DNA of 64,000 bases from Paragemmobacter ruber (lineage in GTDB: Bacteria; Pseudomonadota; Alphaproteobacteria; Rhodobacterales; Rhodobacteraceae): NCBI RefSeq assembly GCF_009908315.1, contig NZ_JAAATW010000005.1:1-64000 (forward strand), read 5' to 3'. The notes under the pieces are model-generated. The model saw only the letters and a list, made by a program, of their open reading frames with translations. It ran no database searches and was not told where the DNA came from. Shown here in pieces: positions 1 to 7,643 of the stretch (the first letter of the stretch is position 1; every line of letters starts with the position of its first letter). The translations under genes and the position numbers were made by a program.

Positions 1-8
1 TCGAGAAC

Positions 9-431
9 GTGAAGATGCGGCGCGTTGCATGGAAGATGCTGCCGGAAGGGGCGCATCCGTGGCCGAGGCTCGAACGTCACTTGGCAGATGTTCTCAGGCC
101 CTATTCTGACAACACGAAGGCGGTGATCTTCGATCGCCAGAAGACGATTCTGAGCCATCACCCGGAAGAATTCTTCGTCGGAACGGGCGGCTTCTCAGAC
201 TACATCGCCTACGTCTTTCCGCACCATGGACTGGTGATCCTAGAATGCATCCGCTGGGGCAACGCCATCTACGCCTTCGGACAAAACTGGGAAGCATTCA
301 CGAAGCTGACCAAGGCGGAGGTGATCAGCGCGGGTGTGCATGAAGCCCGCATCGTGCACACAGAAGGATGGAAAGAGCGCCTGGCCCGCCTTCTCGATAA
401 CCGCAATGCCAAACACCTGGCGGCGGAATAA
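9..431 (+). CDS. Hypothetical protein, possibly 5'-truncated by window edge
   Basis: Not recognised. 140 residues if it begins at GTG 9; ATG 15 is also possible, and the frame stays open to the window edge, so the true start may lie outside. The protein is soluble, mixed alpha/beta, with many aromatic residues (FVGTGGFSDYIAYVFP near residues 56-71) and a charged C-terminus. No signal peptide or membrane segment is seen. It ends 34 bp before a small Lys/Ala-rich gene on the same strand, so the two may be co-transcribed up to the terminator at 629-654. Confidence 0.6.
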   Translation: MKMRRVAWKMLPEGAHPWPRLERHLADVLRPYSDNTKAVIFDRQKTILSHHPEEFFVGTGGFSDYIAYVFPHHGLVILECIRWGNAIYAFGQNWEAFTKLTKAEVISAGVHEARIVHTEGWKERLARLLDNRNAKHLAAE

Positions 432-465
432 ACCAAAAAATTCATAGGGAAAGGAGGTGAGAAAT

Positions 466-603
466 ATGGCGAAAAACAACGAAGTGACGAGCAAGAAAGC
501 GGCATCAGCGGCAGGGAAAGTTCTGAGCGACCCCAAGTCGAGCAAGGCAGCCAAAACTGCGGCGGCATCAGCGCTGACCCAGCGGCCCAGCAAGAAGCGC
601 TGA
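466..603 (+). CDS. Small Lys/Ala/Ser-rich basic protein, 45 aa
   Basis: A 45-residue basic protein beginning MAKNNEVTSKKAASAAGKVL and ending SKKR. A near-perfect Shine-Dalgarno (AAGGAGGTGA, 451-460) lies just before ATG 466, which makes the call convincing despite its size. Composition is almost all K, A, S and T, with a TSKKAASAAGKVL pattern seen in a family of tiny uncharacterised proteobacterial proteins often found on plasmids (from memory). Its Lys/Ala helices could bind nucleic acid, but this is inference. A strong terminator follows 25 bp after the stop. Confidence 0.7.
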   Translation: MAKNNEVTSKKAASAAGKVLSDPKSSKAAKTAAASALTQRPSKKR

Positions 604-628
604 ACCGTGCCCTGCACCACGAAGACCC

Positions 629-654
629 TTTCCCCTGCCCGACGGCAGGGGAAA
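629..654 (+). terminator. Rho-independent terminator-like hairpin
   Basis: Perfect 11-bp stem TTTCCCCTGCC/GGCAGGGGAAA around a 4-nt loop, then a weakly T-rich tail (TCTATCTGTT). It lies 25 bp after the stop of the 45-aa gene. Its A/T ends give the hairpin some bidirectional character, so it may also serve the minus-strand acetyltransferase gene ending at 778. From 655 to 777 nothing else is seen. Confidence 0.7.
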
Positions 655-777
655 TCTATCTGTTCATTGAGTGGCTGAATTAAGCTTCTCGGACCAAGTG
701 CAGCTCATCCGAACCGTGGCTTGGCAAACCGAGCGTAGTTGCCGACCTATAGGTTGGCAGACTTGACCTTCAGGACT

Positions 778-1395
778 TCAACCTCGGTCAAACTCCTGTC
801 CGAGCCGCGCCAAATCCGCGAGTGCAGCGTCCTTTTTCTGCATATCATCCTCTTCAGCGATTAGCTTGCGAACCGTGCTGACGGACAGGAACATTCTGAG
901 CGGGTTCGAAGGCAACGGCTCAAACCCGTAGCTCTCGTAAAGCGCCTTGCGGCGCGCAACGCGGTCGGGATCGCCGCAGTCGAGCACATCGAGCATGACG
1001 ACCGCGACGCCAATTGCGTCGGCCGCAACGGCAATGCGCCGCAGGGCATCGACCAAGAGATCGCCGCCAAACCCGCCGCCGCTGAACCTCCGATCCCGCC
1101 CGATCATCGAGATATAGGCGGCAGGAATGTTGCCATGCGAAGGCCGGGTCCGCCCAAACTTCGCAGGAAGATCCGTAAACTGTACGGCATGCGCATTCAG
1201 GGCATAGAAGCCGATGACCGTGCTGTCTGGGTCAACCATCACATAGAGGCGGACATTGTCCGCCTTGGCGAGCTTGTTCGCGGTCTTCTGGAAATAGTTG
1301 TCGACTTGCTCGACGCCGCAAGAAAAAGCCGCTCGATCATGCCTCGAAGGATCGAACGGCTCGATGGTGTAGGCGACCGGTTGTGACGCGGCCAT
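778..1395 (-). CDS. GNAT acetyltransferase toxin (TacT/AtaT-like)
   Basis: 205-residue GCN5-related N-acetyltransferase of the toxin class, which acetylates aminoacyl-tRNA and blocks translation in characterised members (family knowledge). Visible signs: N-terminal IEPFDPSRHDRAAFSCGVEQVDNYF with the small-toxin YF pattern, a central AAYISMIGRDRRFSGGGFGGDLL matching the acetyl-CoA pyrophosphate loop, and a C-terminal KALYESYGFEPLP with the conserved Tyr. Its ATG lies directly against the stop of the upstream DUF1778 gene, the usual antitoxin-toxin order. Substrate specificity cannot be read from the sequence. Confidence 0.85.
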   Translation of the reverse strand: MAASQPVAYTIEPFDPSRHDRAAFSCGVEQVDNYFQKTANKLAKADNVRLYVMVDPDSTVIGFYALNAHAVQFTDLPAKFGRTRPSHGNIPAAYISMIGRDRRFSGGGFGGDLLVDALRRIAVAADAIGVAVVMLDVLDCGDPDRVARRKALYESYGFEPLPSNPLRMFLSVSTVRKLIAEEDDMQKKDAALADLARLGQEFDRG

Positions 1396-1704
1396 TTACT
1401 TCGACACAACCGTGTCGCTGTGTCGACGGAAGGCCGCGCGCAGGGCATCGGTCGGCGCAGATGGTGCATCGAGCGCCGCGAAGAACGCCTCATGATCGAC
1501 CGGCTGCAGCACGGTGCGTTCATGCGCAGCGATCGTTGCCAGCGCTGCCTGATAGGCGGCGTTCATCGTGAAGACGGAATCGTCGACGCCGGACAGTGCC
1601 GCGGCCTGCTGGATTGCAGTCTTGATGCGCGGCTTCGTCCGGAAATTCATCCGGGCCTCGTTGCGCTCATCGATTGCGCGCGTGGTATCGTGGAAACCGA
1701 GCAT
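1396..1704 (-). CDS. DUF1778 (TacA-like) antitoxin
   Basis: 102 residues with the ribbon-helix-helix-like start RMNFRTKPRIKTAIQQAAALSG followed by helices and a flexible C-terminal tail, as in TacA/AtaR antitoxins that neutralise GNAT toxins and repress their own operon. The start at 1704 is chosen because AGGAGG lies 5 nt upstream (1710-1715); an in-frame ATG at 1731 has no such site. The gene abuts the acetyltransferase downstream. A likely role is plasmid addiction. The 60 bp upstream probably hold the autoregulated promoter; a CGTACG palindrome occurs there. Confidence 0.82.
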   Translation of the reverse strand: MLGFHDTTRAIDERNEARMNFRTKPRIKTAIQQAAALSGVDDSVFTMNAAYQAALATIAAHERTVLQPVDHEAFFAALDAPSAPTDALRAAFRRHSDTVVSK

Positions 1705-1794
1705 GGTCGCCTCCTGAAATGTCTTGTCCATATGTACGCCAGATCGACGTACGTTTCAAGCGTGCGGTCGGGAAAGCTCTTCGAAGGGCGCGCC

Positions 1795-2439
1795 TCACCC
1801 GAAGCGGCGCCCTCCTTCGGTGAAGGTGTACTCGTTGACGATGATCCCCTCCTCTATGGCCTCGTCCGAGGTCAGGTGGTCGTATTCCGCCTCCAGCTGG
1901 CGGTAGAGCCAGCGGGCCAGATCGCGCAGCGCCTCGGTCACGATCTCCTCCGCATCGTCGGTCGGCGACTGCCAGGTCGGGCTGTCCCGCGTGACGTCTA
2001 CCGACATCGTGTACTCGTGGTAGTAGCGCCCGCGATGGCTGACCTCGGCGGCAAGCTGGTAGAAGTTGCGGCGCTGGATGGCCTGCAGCCGGTCGGCGAT
2101 GCTGTGCAAGGTTGCGTCCTGTGGCGCGTAATCCCGGATGCGCGTGGCCCCGCCCTTGGCGTGGGACCAGTAGCCCTCGAAGCATGCGCCGTCCCCCTGG
2201 CTGCAGAACCCGGAAAACCAGATGCATGGCTTCGCCCGCGTGCCACCGCCCATCAGGCGGACGGGGGTGGTCTTCAGAAGGATGCCGAGGATGTCGCAGA
2301 CCCGCTCGAAATCCTCGTAGACCGCGTCCCACCAGTCATCGTGGGGGCCAAGCTCGCGATACCAGTTGCGCGCCGTTTCCTTGGCCGCATCCGAAAGCTC
2401 GGGGAACTGGTAGACGGTGGTGCAGATGACCTCAGGCAT
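1795..2439 (-). CDS. Plasmid-borne hypothetical protein, 214 aa
   Basis: Not recognised at the level of function. 214 residues, acidic, soluble, rich in Trp and Tyr (RNWYRELGPHDDWWDAVYEDF near residues 24-44), Cys-containing centre (CIWFSGFCSQGDGACFEGYW, about 72-91) and C-terminal EYTFTEGGRRFG. Its ATG overlaps the previous gene by 8 bp and has TCCTCC on the plus strand (GGAGGA on the mRNA) just upstream, so it is translated from the same minus-strand operon as the following small plasmid genes. Likely a mobile-element maintenance protein; no activity can be assigned. Confidence 0.75.
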   Translation of the reverse strand: MPEVICTTVYQFPELSDAAKETARNWYRELGPHDDWWDAVYEDFERVCDILGILLKTTPVRLMGGGTRAKPCIWFSGFCSQGDGACFEGYWSHAKGGATRIRDYAPQDATLHSIADRLQAIQRRNFYQLAAEVSHRGRYYHEYTMSVDVTRDSPTWQSPTDDAEEIVTEALRDLARWLYRQLEAEYDHLTSDEAIEEGIIVNEYTFTEGGRRFG

Positions 2440-2851
2440 CGACGTCCTCCCCGTTCAGCGCGGCGGCGAGCCATTCCTGGCTGCTGGTCCAGCCGATGGA
2501 TTTGCGCGCGCCGAGGTCGATGACATGCGCGCCACCGCCGAAGGCGTCGAGGCGCGGCCGGGAGCAGGTCAGGGCGTACTGGAACCCCCAGAGGCCGACG
2601 AGGTCGATCTCTTCCGCAAGGCGCAACACGAAGCGGATGACGGCTTCGACATCGCCGTGGTCGTCGTCATGGATCCAGAGGGTGCTGTCCTCGGGCGCGT
2701 CCTGGCGCACGAGGTCGAAGCCTGCGACCTCCGGGTCGTCTGCGTCTTGATCCGCGGCGCGGAGTTCTTCGAACAGCGCGAGCGCGCGGGCGGCCTTGTC
2801 GGGGGTGCCGACATCGAGCAGGCACGAGAAATGGGTGAAGTAATCCGCCAT
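2432..2851 (-). CDS. Hypothetical acidic protein, 139 aa
   Basis: Acidic soluble protein beginning MADYFTHFSCLLDVGTPDKA with a patch WIHDDDHGDVEAVIRFV near residues 59-75. No catalytic motif or transmembrane segment is visible. AGGAGG lies about 5 nt before ATG 2851. It overlaps the next gene of the minus-strand accessory operon by 8 bp. The FTHFSC...EELRAADQD pattern recalls small proteins found beside antirestriction and DUF932 genes, but this is association only. Confidence 0.7.
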   Translation of the reverse strand: MADYFTHFSCLLDVGTPDKAARALALFEELRAADQDADDPEVAGFDLVRQDAPEDSTLWIHDDDHGDVEAVIRFVLRLAEEIDLVGLWGFQYALTCSRPRLDAFGGGAHVIDLGARKSIGWTSSQEWLAAALNGEDVDA

Positions 2852-2926
2852 GGGGACCTCCTGAATGGGGAAGACCCAGCCGAGAGGCCGGGCGTTGTGT
2901 TGGGATGAAGGGGTGGTCGGGGGCGA

Positions 2927-3124
2927 TTAGCCTGTGGAACTGTCGCCCGCCGCCTGTCGCGCGGCATGCGCGCAGAGCATCTGCCGGTAGAAGCGCTTGC
3001 GCGCCGCCCGGAATCCGCGAACGGCGCGCGTGTCGGGGTGAAGCGCCCGGACCGCTGCCCGAAGGACGGCGAAGGGCGAAGCCGTCGCTGGCACGCCGAG
3101 CCGCTGATAGGCTGGATCGGTCAT
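2927..3124 (-). CDS. Small basic protein with J-domain-like stretch, 65 aa
   Basis: 65 residues, basic. The start MTDPAYQRLGVPATASPFAVLRAAVRALHPDT resembles the first two helices of a J-domain, including a HPD triplet at residues 29-31 as in DnaJ proteins, but the rest of the domain is too short to be certain. It starts one base after the stop of the upstream DUF6915-like gene, which supports co-translation. If the HPD is functional it could recruit an Hsp70; that is inference. Confidence 0.55.
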   Translation of the reverse strand: MTDPAYQRLGVPATASPFAVLRAAVRALHPDTRAVRGFRAARKRFYRQMLCAHAARQAAGDSSTG

Positions 3125-3125
3125 C

Positions 3126-3503
3126 TCAGCTGACCTCGACCACGGGCGAGGCGAGATGCGGATCGACCAGCGCCTCGATCCGCGCCGACCGGCCCATCCA
3201 GGGCTCGGGCCGGATGGCCTTCACCCAGTCGGCAAAGCTCGGGATGAAGCCGAGGTCCTCCTTCACATGCTGCTCTCCCACCCAGCGGGTCGGAATGATG
3301 CGCCCGGTCGAGAGCGTGAGGGTCGGGCCGAAAATCGTCTCAGCCATGAAGATACCCTCCGCATGATGGCGGAGCGCCCGGTGCCGGAAGTCGGCGGTGA
3401 TCTCCTTGCTCTGGTCGAACCAGGCATGCACCGCCATGAAATCGTCGACCGTCCCGCCCAATTTCTTCACCGAGGACAGGGCGTGGTGATAGGGATGTGC
3501 CAT
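3126..3503 (-). CDS. DUF6915 family protein
   Basis: 125 residues starting MAHPYHHALSSVKKLGGTVD, the conserved head of DUF6915 proteins (family recalled, not searched). His-rich segments HHALSS and RHRALRHHAEGIFMAE (about residues 42-57) and TRWVGEQHVKEDLG are the family signature and could bind metal. The start at 3503 has GAGGGGG shortly upstream and avoids an unrelated 59-residue extension. It sits 10 bp after the DUF6878-like gene. Function is unknown; both families recur on alphaproteobacterial mobile elements. Confidence 0.75.
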   Translation of the reverse strand: MAHPYHHALSSVKKLGGTVDDFMAVHAWFDQSKEITADFRHRALRHHAEGIFMAETIFGPTLTLSTGRIIPTRWVGEQHVKEDLGFIPSFADWVKAIRPEPWMGRSARIEALVDPHLASPVVEVS

Positions 3504-3513
3504 CGACGCCCCC

Positions 3514-4005
3514 TCAGAAATCATGGGTGAAGAGTTCGGACGAGGTGTACCGCTCGTTGAACTCAAGATGGATGCAACGGGCGGACGCGTCGAAGCAGAA
3601 CTCGCCCCAGGCGCCGTCGTTGTTCTCCCAACCTCCATGGGTGTCGGAAAGGAAGTCGTAGGCGAGTTGCTCGACGACATCTTCCAGCGAGAGCTGCCGC
3701 ATCTCGACCTCGGGGTCGTCCCAGGTCAGCGCGGCGTATTCGATCTCGGTCGCGGGGAAATCGACGGCGGTCTCACCGGACCATGCGCCGATGCTTTCGA
3801 TCTGGCCACTGTCCCCGGCACCGTCGAAGGTCACGGTGACATGGGTGATGCCGGCGGCCGTGAGGCCGTCAAAAAGGCGGTCCTTGTTGCCGGGGCGCAG
3901 CGCTTCGATCCGCGCCGCGCGCTCGGCATGCGCCGCGAAGATCAGCGCCATGTCGACGGTCGAGGGCGCCATCGGGGGCGCGAGGGTGGGTTCACTCAGG
4001 GTCAT
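3514..4005 (-). CDS. DUF6878 family protein
   Basis: 163 residues. The segment NKDRLFDGLTAAGITHVTVTFDGAGDSGQIE (from about residue 40) is the DUF6878 signature, followed by acidic strands and a C-terminal HGGWENNDGAWGEFCFD...HLEFNERYTSSELFTHDF. No membrane segment. Start at ATG 4005 with CGGAGA about 8 nt upstream. It leads the block of small accessory genes running down to 1795. Its 5' leader (4006-4085) has a GGGAGAGAG core that partly resembles the structured leaders at 4638, 6511 and 22617. Confidence 0.72.
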   Translation of the reverse strand: MTLSEPTLAPPMAPSTVDMALIFAAHAERAARIEALRPGNKDRLFDGLTAAGITHVTVTFDGAGDSGQIESIGAWSGETAVDFPATEIEYAALTWDDPEVEMRQLSLEDVVEQLAYDFLSDTHGGWENNDGAWGEFCFDASARCIHLEFNERYTSSELFTHDF

Positions 4006-4106
4006 CGGGTGTCTCCGGTCAGGGGAAGGGATCGAAGCTGGGCCGGGCGATCTCTCTCCCCCGGACAAGCTCCAAATCCCCCCTGCCCTCCTCTGCCTCT
4101 CGGGCC

Positions 4107-4625
4107 TCAGGCAGCGACTTGCAGCGCCCGGGCGGCAAAGGCGCGCCAGAGCGGGTCTACGAGACGCCCATCCAGGAGATCGGCGCGGTGGCGCAGCCGC
4201 TCCGCCAGATCGGTCTCGCGCCAATCGGCTGCATGAACCGCCTGCGCTCGCAGCTGGCTCGCCTCGGCCACGACGCCACGTGCCTCAGCTGCGCTCGTCA
4301 CCGGGTGGCACCAGGCGACGGCGTGGTCACTGGCGGCCCCGGCCAGCACAAGGCGCTCGTCGCGGTCGAGGATCGCCAGAAGCTGGGGCGCGGTATCCGG
4401 AGCCATCCCCTCGGCATGGTCGATCGCGCCCTGCATGGCCTCGGCCAACGTCGCGAAGCGTGCGAGAACCAAGGGTGCGGCCCGGCCCGACATCAGATCC
4501 GCAGGCGTGCGGCGCGACAGGGTCAGGGCAAAGGGGTGGTTGGGATCAGCATCGCCCACAGCGAAAACCGGCGAGAAGCCTCGCGGGCCGGTGGTCGGGT
4601 GGATGGGCAGGGGCAAGTCGAACAT
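4107..4625 (-). CDS. Hypothetical plasmid protein, 172 aa
   Basis: 172 residues from MFDLPLPIHPTTGPRGFSPV. Ala-rich, with the pattern HPFALTLSRRTPADLMSGRAAPLVLARFATLAEAMQ near residues 32-67, then a helical C-terminus ending WRAFAARALQVAA. It resembles small proteins without assigned function that accompany DUF932 and RadC genes on Rhodobacterales and sphingomonad plasmids. The start at 4625 is preceded by GGAGA. Its leader contains one of the three structured RNA copies (4638-4674). Confidence 0.7.
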   Translation of the reverse strand: MFDLPLPIHPTTGPRGFSPVFAVGDADPNHPFALTLSRRTPADLMSGRAAPLVLARFATLAEAMQGAIDHAEGMAPDTAPQLLAILDRDERLVLAGAASDHAVAWCHPVTSAAEARGVVAEASQLRAQAVHAADWRETDLAERLRHRADLLDGRLVDPLWRAFAARALQVAA

Positions 4626-4637
4626 AGGAAAATCTCC

Positions 4638-4674
4638 GACGGCGCGGGAAGCCTCTCTCCCCGCCTCATCCGTC
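4638..4674 (-). promoter_or_regulatory. Structured 5' leader, copy C
   Basis: Read on the minus strand: outer stem GACGG/CCGTC (4670-4674 with 4638-4642), inner 6-bp stem GGGGAG/CTTCCC (4657-4662 with 4646-4651, one G-U) with loop AGAGG, then the Shine-Dalgarno GGAGA at once after the outer stem. The same architecture occurs at 6511-6554 and 22617-22661 before other plasmid genes. It may belong to the published radC RNA motif class (memory; not tested). Confidence 0.6.
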
Positions 4675-4731
4675 AAAGACAAAACCGCCGCCCTCTTCCT
4701 CGAAGGGGCGGCGGCAGGTCTGCTGGGACCA

Positions 4732-5172
4732 TCAGAGCTTGCCGAGGGCCCGCAGGCTCAGCTCCGTTCCGGCACCGACGATGATGTGGTCGTGCAGCGT
4801 CAGGCCGAGATACCTACACCCCTTCTGGATCTCCTTGGTCATGCTGAGATCGGCCTCCGACGGCGTCGGATCGCCCGAAGGGTGGTTGTGGATCAGGATC
4901 AAGGCGCTGGCGTTCAGCATCAGCGCCCGCTTGATCACCTCGCGCGGATAGACCGGGACATGGTCAACCGTGCCCGTCGAGAGAAGCTCATCGGAAATGA
5001 TGCGGTTCTTTCGGTCGAGATAGAGCACGTGGAAGCGCTCGATGGGCCCGCGGACGGTCAGCGCGCAATAGTCCATCAGCGCCTGCCAACTGCCGATGAC
5101 CGGGTTCTGGCTGAGGTAGCGGCCGAGGATGTCGCGGGCCTCGAGGATGACGGTTTCTTCCTGGGGGGTCAT
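4732..5172 (-). CDS. radC: RadC-type JAB-domain protein (short plasmid form)
   Basis: 146 residues covering only the C-terminal JAB/MPN metalloprotease-like domain of RadC. The zinc signature HNHPSGDPTPSEADLSMT is intact (H95, H97, D108), as is RFHVLYLDRKNRIISDELLSTGTV. Chromosomal RadC is about 220 residues with an N-terminal helix-hairpin-helix region, absent here. Such short forms are common on plasmids and ICEs next to antirestriction genes; despite the name, a DNA-repair role is not established. It belongs to the minus-strand block with the DUF932 gene upstream. Confidence 0.88.
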   Translation of the reverse strand: MTPQEETVILEARDILGRYLSQNPVIGSWQALMDYCALTVRGPIERFHVLYLDRKNRIISDELLSTGTVDHVPVYPREVIKRALMLNASALILIHNHPSGDPTPSEADLSMTKEIQKGCRYLGLTLHDHIIVGAGTELSLRALGKL

Positions 5173-5298
5173 GGGAGTTCTCGCTGAAATGCGCAGGCCG
5201 AAGCCCCCTACCCTCTCGGGGCGGGGCCAACGGCATGCATTTGAAAGAGGAGTGCGCGACCGCCGCCGATGCAGGCGGTCGCGTTGTCGATCCCGGCG

Positions 5299-6498
5299 TC
5301 AGCCGACCCGGTCGAGCAGCTTCTTGGCGCGCCCTTCCATGTCGAGGCGGGCATCCTGCTGGGTCTTGTCGCGCGCAAGCCGCGTGATGCCCTGCACGAA
5401 ATCGAAGATGCTCTCGGGCGGGCGGCCCTCTTCCATCAGCACCTTCTCGATGATCTTGCCGGATTCGGCTTTCGAGAAGCCGCGTTTGCGCAGGAAGTCA
5501 TCCCTGTCCTCGTCCGTACGCGCGACGATCTGCTGCCGCGCCGCCTTGATGCCGTTTACGAACCCCTGCGGCGAGGAATTGGCAAACCGCGTCAGCGCCG
5601 GGGCCGCCTCATGGGCGAAGCGCGATGCGGCGTACTTGGAATGACGGATCGTGATCTCCTGAAAATCCTCGACGCCCCAGAGGTTGCGGTTCTGGCACAC
5701 GGCCCGAAGGTAGAAGCTGGCCATGCCGAGGGTCTTCGCCCCCACCTCGGAGTTCCAGCAGTAGAAGCCCCGGAAGTAGAGATCGGGTGAGCCGTCGGGC
5801 AGGCGGCCCGCCTCGATCGGGTTGTGATCATCGACCAGGAACAGGAAGACGTCGCGGTCAGAGGCATAAAGCGTGGTCGTGTCGCGGCTGATTTCGACAT
5901 CGGGGTTGTAGACCCCGGTCGACCAGTCAAGCACGCCCGGCACCTTCCAGCGCGTGTCGCCCGTGCCATTGCCCGCGATGCGCTGCACGGCCTTGACCAG
6001 TTCATGGTCATGGATACGGCCATAGTCGGGGCCGGTCACTGCACGCAGTTCGGTGCGGCCGTCTTCCGTCTCGAAGGTCTTGACCTGCTCGGCGCGATGG
6101 TTGGTCAGACCGTATTGCAGGTTGATCCCTGCCAGCGGCGCGGGCAGCTGCCGCAGGTAGGAGGCCGGCGCGCCGACGATGCTGGCAAGCTGGCCGAACG
6201 CCCAGTGCGTGGGCACGACCGGTTCATGCGCTTTCGGCAGCATCAGGTGCAGCCGCTCGGGGTTGTCGCGCGCGGCCTCGACCCGGATATCCGCCGTCTG
6301 CACGACCCGGCTGCGGCTGCGTTCGGACCGGCCCTTCACCGATGCCCAGAGATCATCAAGCGACAGATACCGCTCGTCATCGGGCCGGTTGAACCATTCG
6401 GACGAGACCCGCCCGTTCCGCTCACCCCGGCTCGCATCCACTTTCCATCCACCTGCCCGCGCCGGTGCGACCGGATCCAGAACTTCCACAACGCCCAT
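5299..6498 (-). CDS. DUF932 domain protein
   Basis: 399 residues with the DUF932 (phage/plasmid-like protein, DUF945-related) core: VPTHWAFGQLASIVGAPASYLRQLP, then AVTGPDYGRIHDHELVKAVQRI, WKVPGVL..., DRDVFLFLVDDHNPIE, FRGFYCWNSEVGAKTLGMASFYLRAVCQNRNLWG. No catalytic residues are known for the family, which is widespread on plasmids beside ParB, RadC and Ssb genes. The start at 6498 follows GGGAGA and the structured leader 6511-6554. It is the first gene of the 1.8-6.5 kb minus-strand block. Confidence 0.85.
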   Translation of the reverse strand: MGVVEVLDPVAPARAGGWKVDASRGERNGRVSSEWFNRPDDERYLSLDDLWASVKGRSERSRSRVVQTADIRVEAARDNPERLHLMLPKAHEPVVPTHWAFGQLASIVGAPASYLRQLPAPLAGINLQYGLTNHRAEQVKTFETEDGRTELRAVTGPDYGRIHDHELVKAVQRIAGNGTGDTRWKVPGVLDWSTGVYNPDVEISRDTTTLYASDRDVFLFLVDDHNPIEAGRLPDGSPDLYFRGFYCWNSEVGAKTLGMASFYLRAVCQNRNLWGVEDFQEITIRHSKYAASRFAHEAAPALTRFANSSPQGFVNGIKAARQQIVARTDEDRDDFLRKRGFSKAESGKIIEKVLMEEGRPPESIFDFVQGITRLARDKTQQDARLDMEGRAKKLLDRVG

Positions 6499-6510
6499 CG
6501 GCTATCTCCC

Positions 6511-6554
6511 GTGACAGGCGCCGGAAGCCACTCTCCCAGCCCTCAACCCGTCAC
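6511..6554 (-). promoter_or_regulatory. Structured 5' leader, copy A
   Basis: On the minus strand GTGACGGG (6547-6554) pairs with CCTGTCAC (6511-6518) over 8 bp including one G-U. Inside, GGGAG (6533-6537) pairs with CTTCC (6523-6527) around the loop AGTGG. The ribosome binding site GGGAG (6506-6510) follows directly and the DUF932 start is 12 nt after the stem. The core CTTCCGGCGCC is identical to copy B at 22617-22661, where the outer stem has compensating differences. Confidence 0.65.
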
Positions 6555-6854
6555 CGGGAAACCGGCACGTCTCTCACTCTGGTCGACGTGAAGGGCAGAT
6601 AGCAGACGGCCGCCGCGATGTGCGGTTCCGTGACTGCGTCGCAAAGCAGCCATTCGATGGAGGGAATGGGCCTGATGTCCAACCTTGTTCAGTCTAAATT
6701 TTAATTTGAAGAAAGTTCTGCATCGCTTCCCCGGCTGCGGTTCTGGCGCATCCGCGACCGAACTACGTCGCGAAGACGACAATCATCTAGTGGCGCGATC
6801 TTCGGCTGTTCCAGCGTGACACTCCGCCTTGACGATCTTCGGTCGAGCGCCTGA
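6555..6854. other. 300 bp without a convincing gene
   Basis: Lies between the DUF932 leader and the YnfA gene. It contains an AT-rich stretch (about 6690-6720) unlike its surroundings and no ORF with credible composition; a 79-codon minus-strand frame at 6543-6782 has no family resemblance and overlaps the leader RNA. It probably contains the left junction of the metal-resistance island, but no inverted or direct repeats marking it were recognised. Confidence 0.5.
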
Positions 6855-7196
6855 CTAGCTCCCCATCGCCCTTGGACCGAACAGGATGACCGCCGCGCCG
6901 AAGAGGCAGATCGCCCCGCCTGTCAGGTCCCAGGCGTCCGGCCGCTGCTTTTCGACCATCCAGAGCCAGAGGAGCGATGCGGCGATGTAGACCCCGCCGT
7001 AGGCCGCATAGGCGCGCCCGGCGAAGTCGGATGGGGCGAGCGCGAGCAGCCATGCGAAGGCGGCGAGGCTCGCCACTCCGGGGACAAGCCAGATGGCGCT
7101 CGCCCCCTGCCGCATCCAGGCCCAGACCGCGAAGCAGCCCGCGATCTCGGCCAAGGCGGCACCGGCATAGATGGCGAGTGTGCCGGGCGCGGTCAC
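6855..7196 (-). CDS. ynfA: YnfA/UPF0060 small membrane protein
   Basis: 113 residues, four predicted hydrophobic helices, with family marks [62 protein letters not shown]. YnfA proteins are small inner-membrane proteins with an SMR-like fold; function is poorly defined. The GTG start at 7196 overlaps the MerR gene stop in GTGA, so the two are translationally coupled. Placement under a metal-sensing MerR gene suggests induction or autoregulation together with metal response. An upstream in-frame extension is only the overlapping MerR reading frame. Confidence 0.85.
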   Translation of the reverse strand: MTAPGTLAIYAGAALAEIAGCFAVWAWMRQGASAIWLVPGVASLAAFAWLLALAPSDFAGRAYAAYGGVYIAASLLWLWMVEKQRPDAWDLTGGAICLFGAAVILFGPRAMGS

Positions 7197-7633
7197 GGAC
7201 CGGCCTCGCTCTCCGGATGGCGGTGGTCGGTGGAGCAGAGGGAATGGTCGCCCAGCACCTCGATCACCCGGCAATCGGCAATCTTGCCGCCCGCGCATTG
7301 CACGACCATCCGCTCCAGTTCGGCCTTCAGCGCCGTCAGCCGCGCGAGGCGGCGCTCCACCTCCGCAAGCTGCGCGCGCGCGATGGCGTCGGCTGCGACG
7401 CAAGGCTGTTCGGGATTGTCCGAGAGGCTGAGAAGGTCACGGATCGCCTCGAGCGTGAAGCCGAGGTCCCGTGCGTGGCGGATGAAGGCAAGCCGTTCCA
7501 ACGCCTTGCGTCCGTAGAGCCGCTGGTTGCCGGCGCTGCGCCCGGCCTCGGGCAGAAGCCCGATCTGTTCGTAGTAGCGGATGGTCGGAACCTTCACTCC
7601 GGCCTGCGCCCCGAGTTTTCCGATGGTCAGCAT
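7193..7633 (-). CDS. MerR-family heavy-metal regulator (ZntR/CadR/PbrR-like)
   Basis: 146 residues. N-terminal winged helix ([26 protein letters not shown]), a long dimerisation helix (about 80-112) and metal-binding Cys C78, C113 and C121, the spacing typical of Hg/Pb/Cd/Zn sensors rather than of CueR. It is divergent from the P-type ATPase gene and controls the 19-bp-spaced promoter at 7644-7674. Start ATG 7633. Its last codons overlap ynfA. Which metal it senses cannot be decided; the C-terminal tail [11 protein letters not shown] is Cys/His containing and could contribute a ligand. Confidence 0.9.
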   Translation of the reverse strand: MLTIGKLGAQAGVKVPTIRYYEQIGLLPEAGRSAGNQRLYGRKALERLAFIRHARDLGFTLEAIRDLLSLSDNPEQPCVAADAIARAQLAEVERRLARLTALKAELERMVVQCAGGKIADCRVIEVLGDHSLCSTDHRHPESEAGP

Positions 7634-7643
7634 CAGATTCCCC

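Noticed and set aside
6543-6782. 79-codon minus-strand frame in the left island junction
   Set aside because: Overlaps leader RNA copy A, no ribosome binding site, no recognisable composition.
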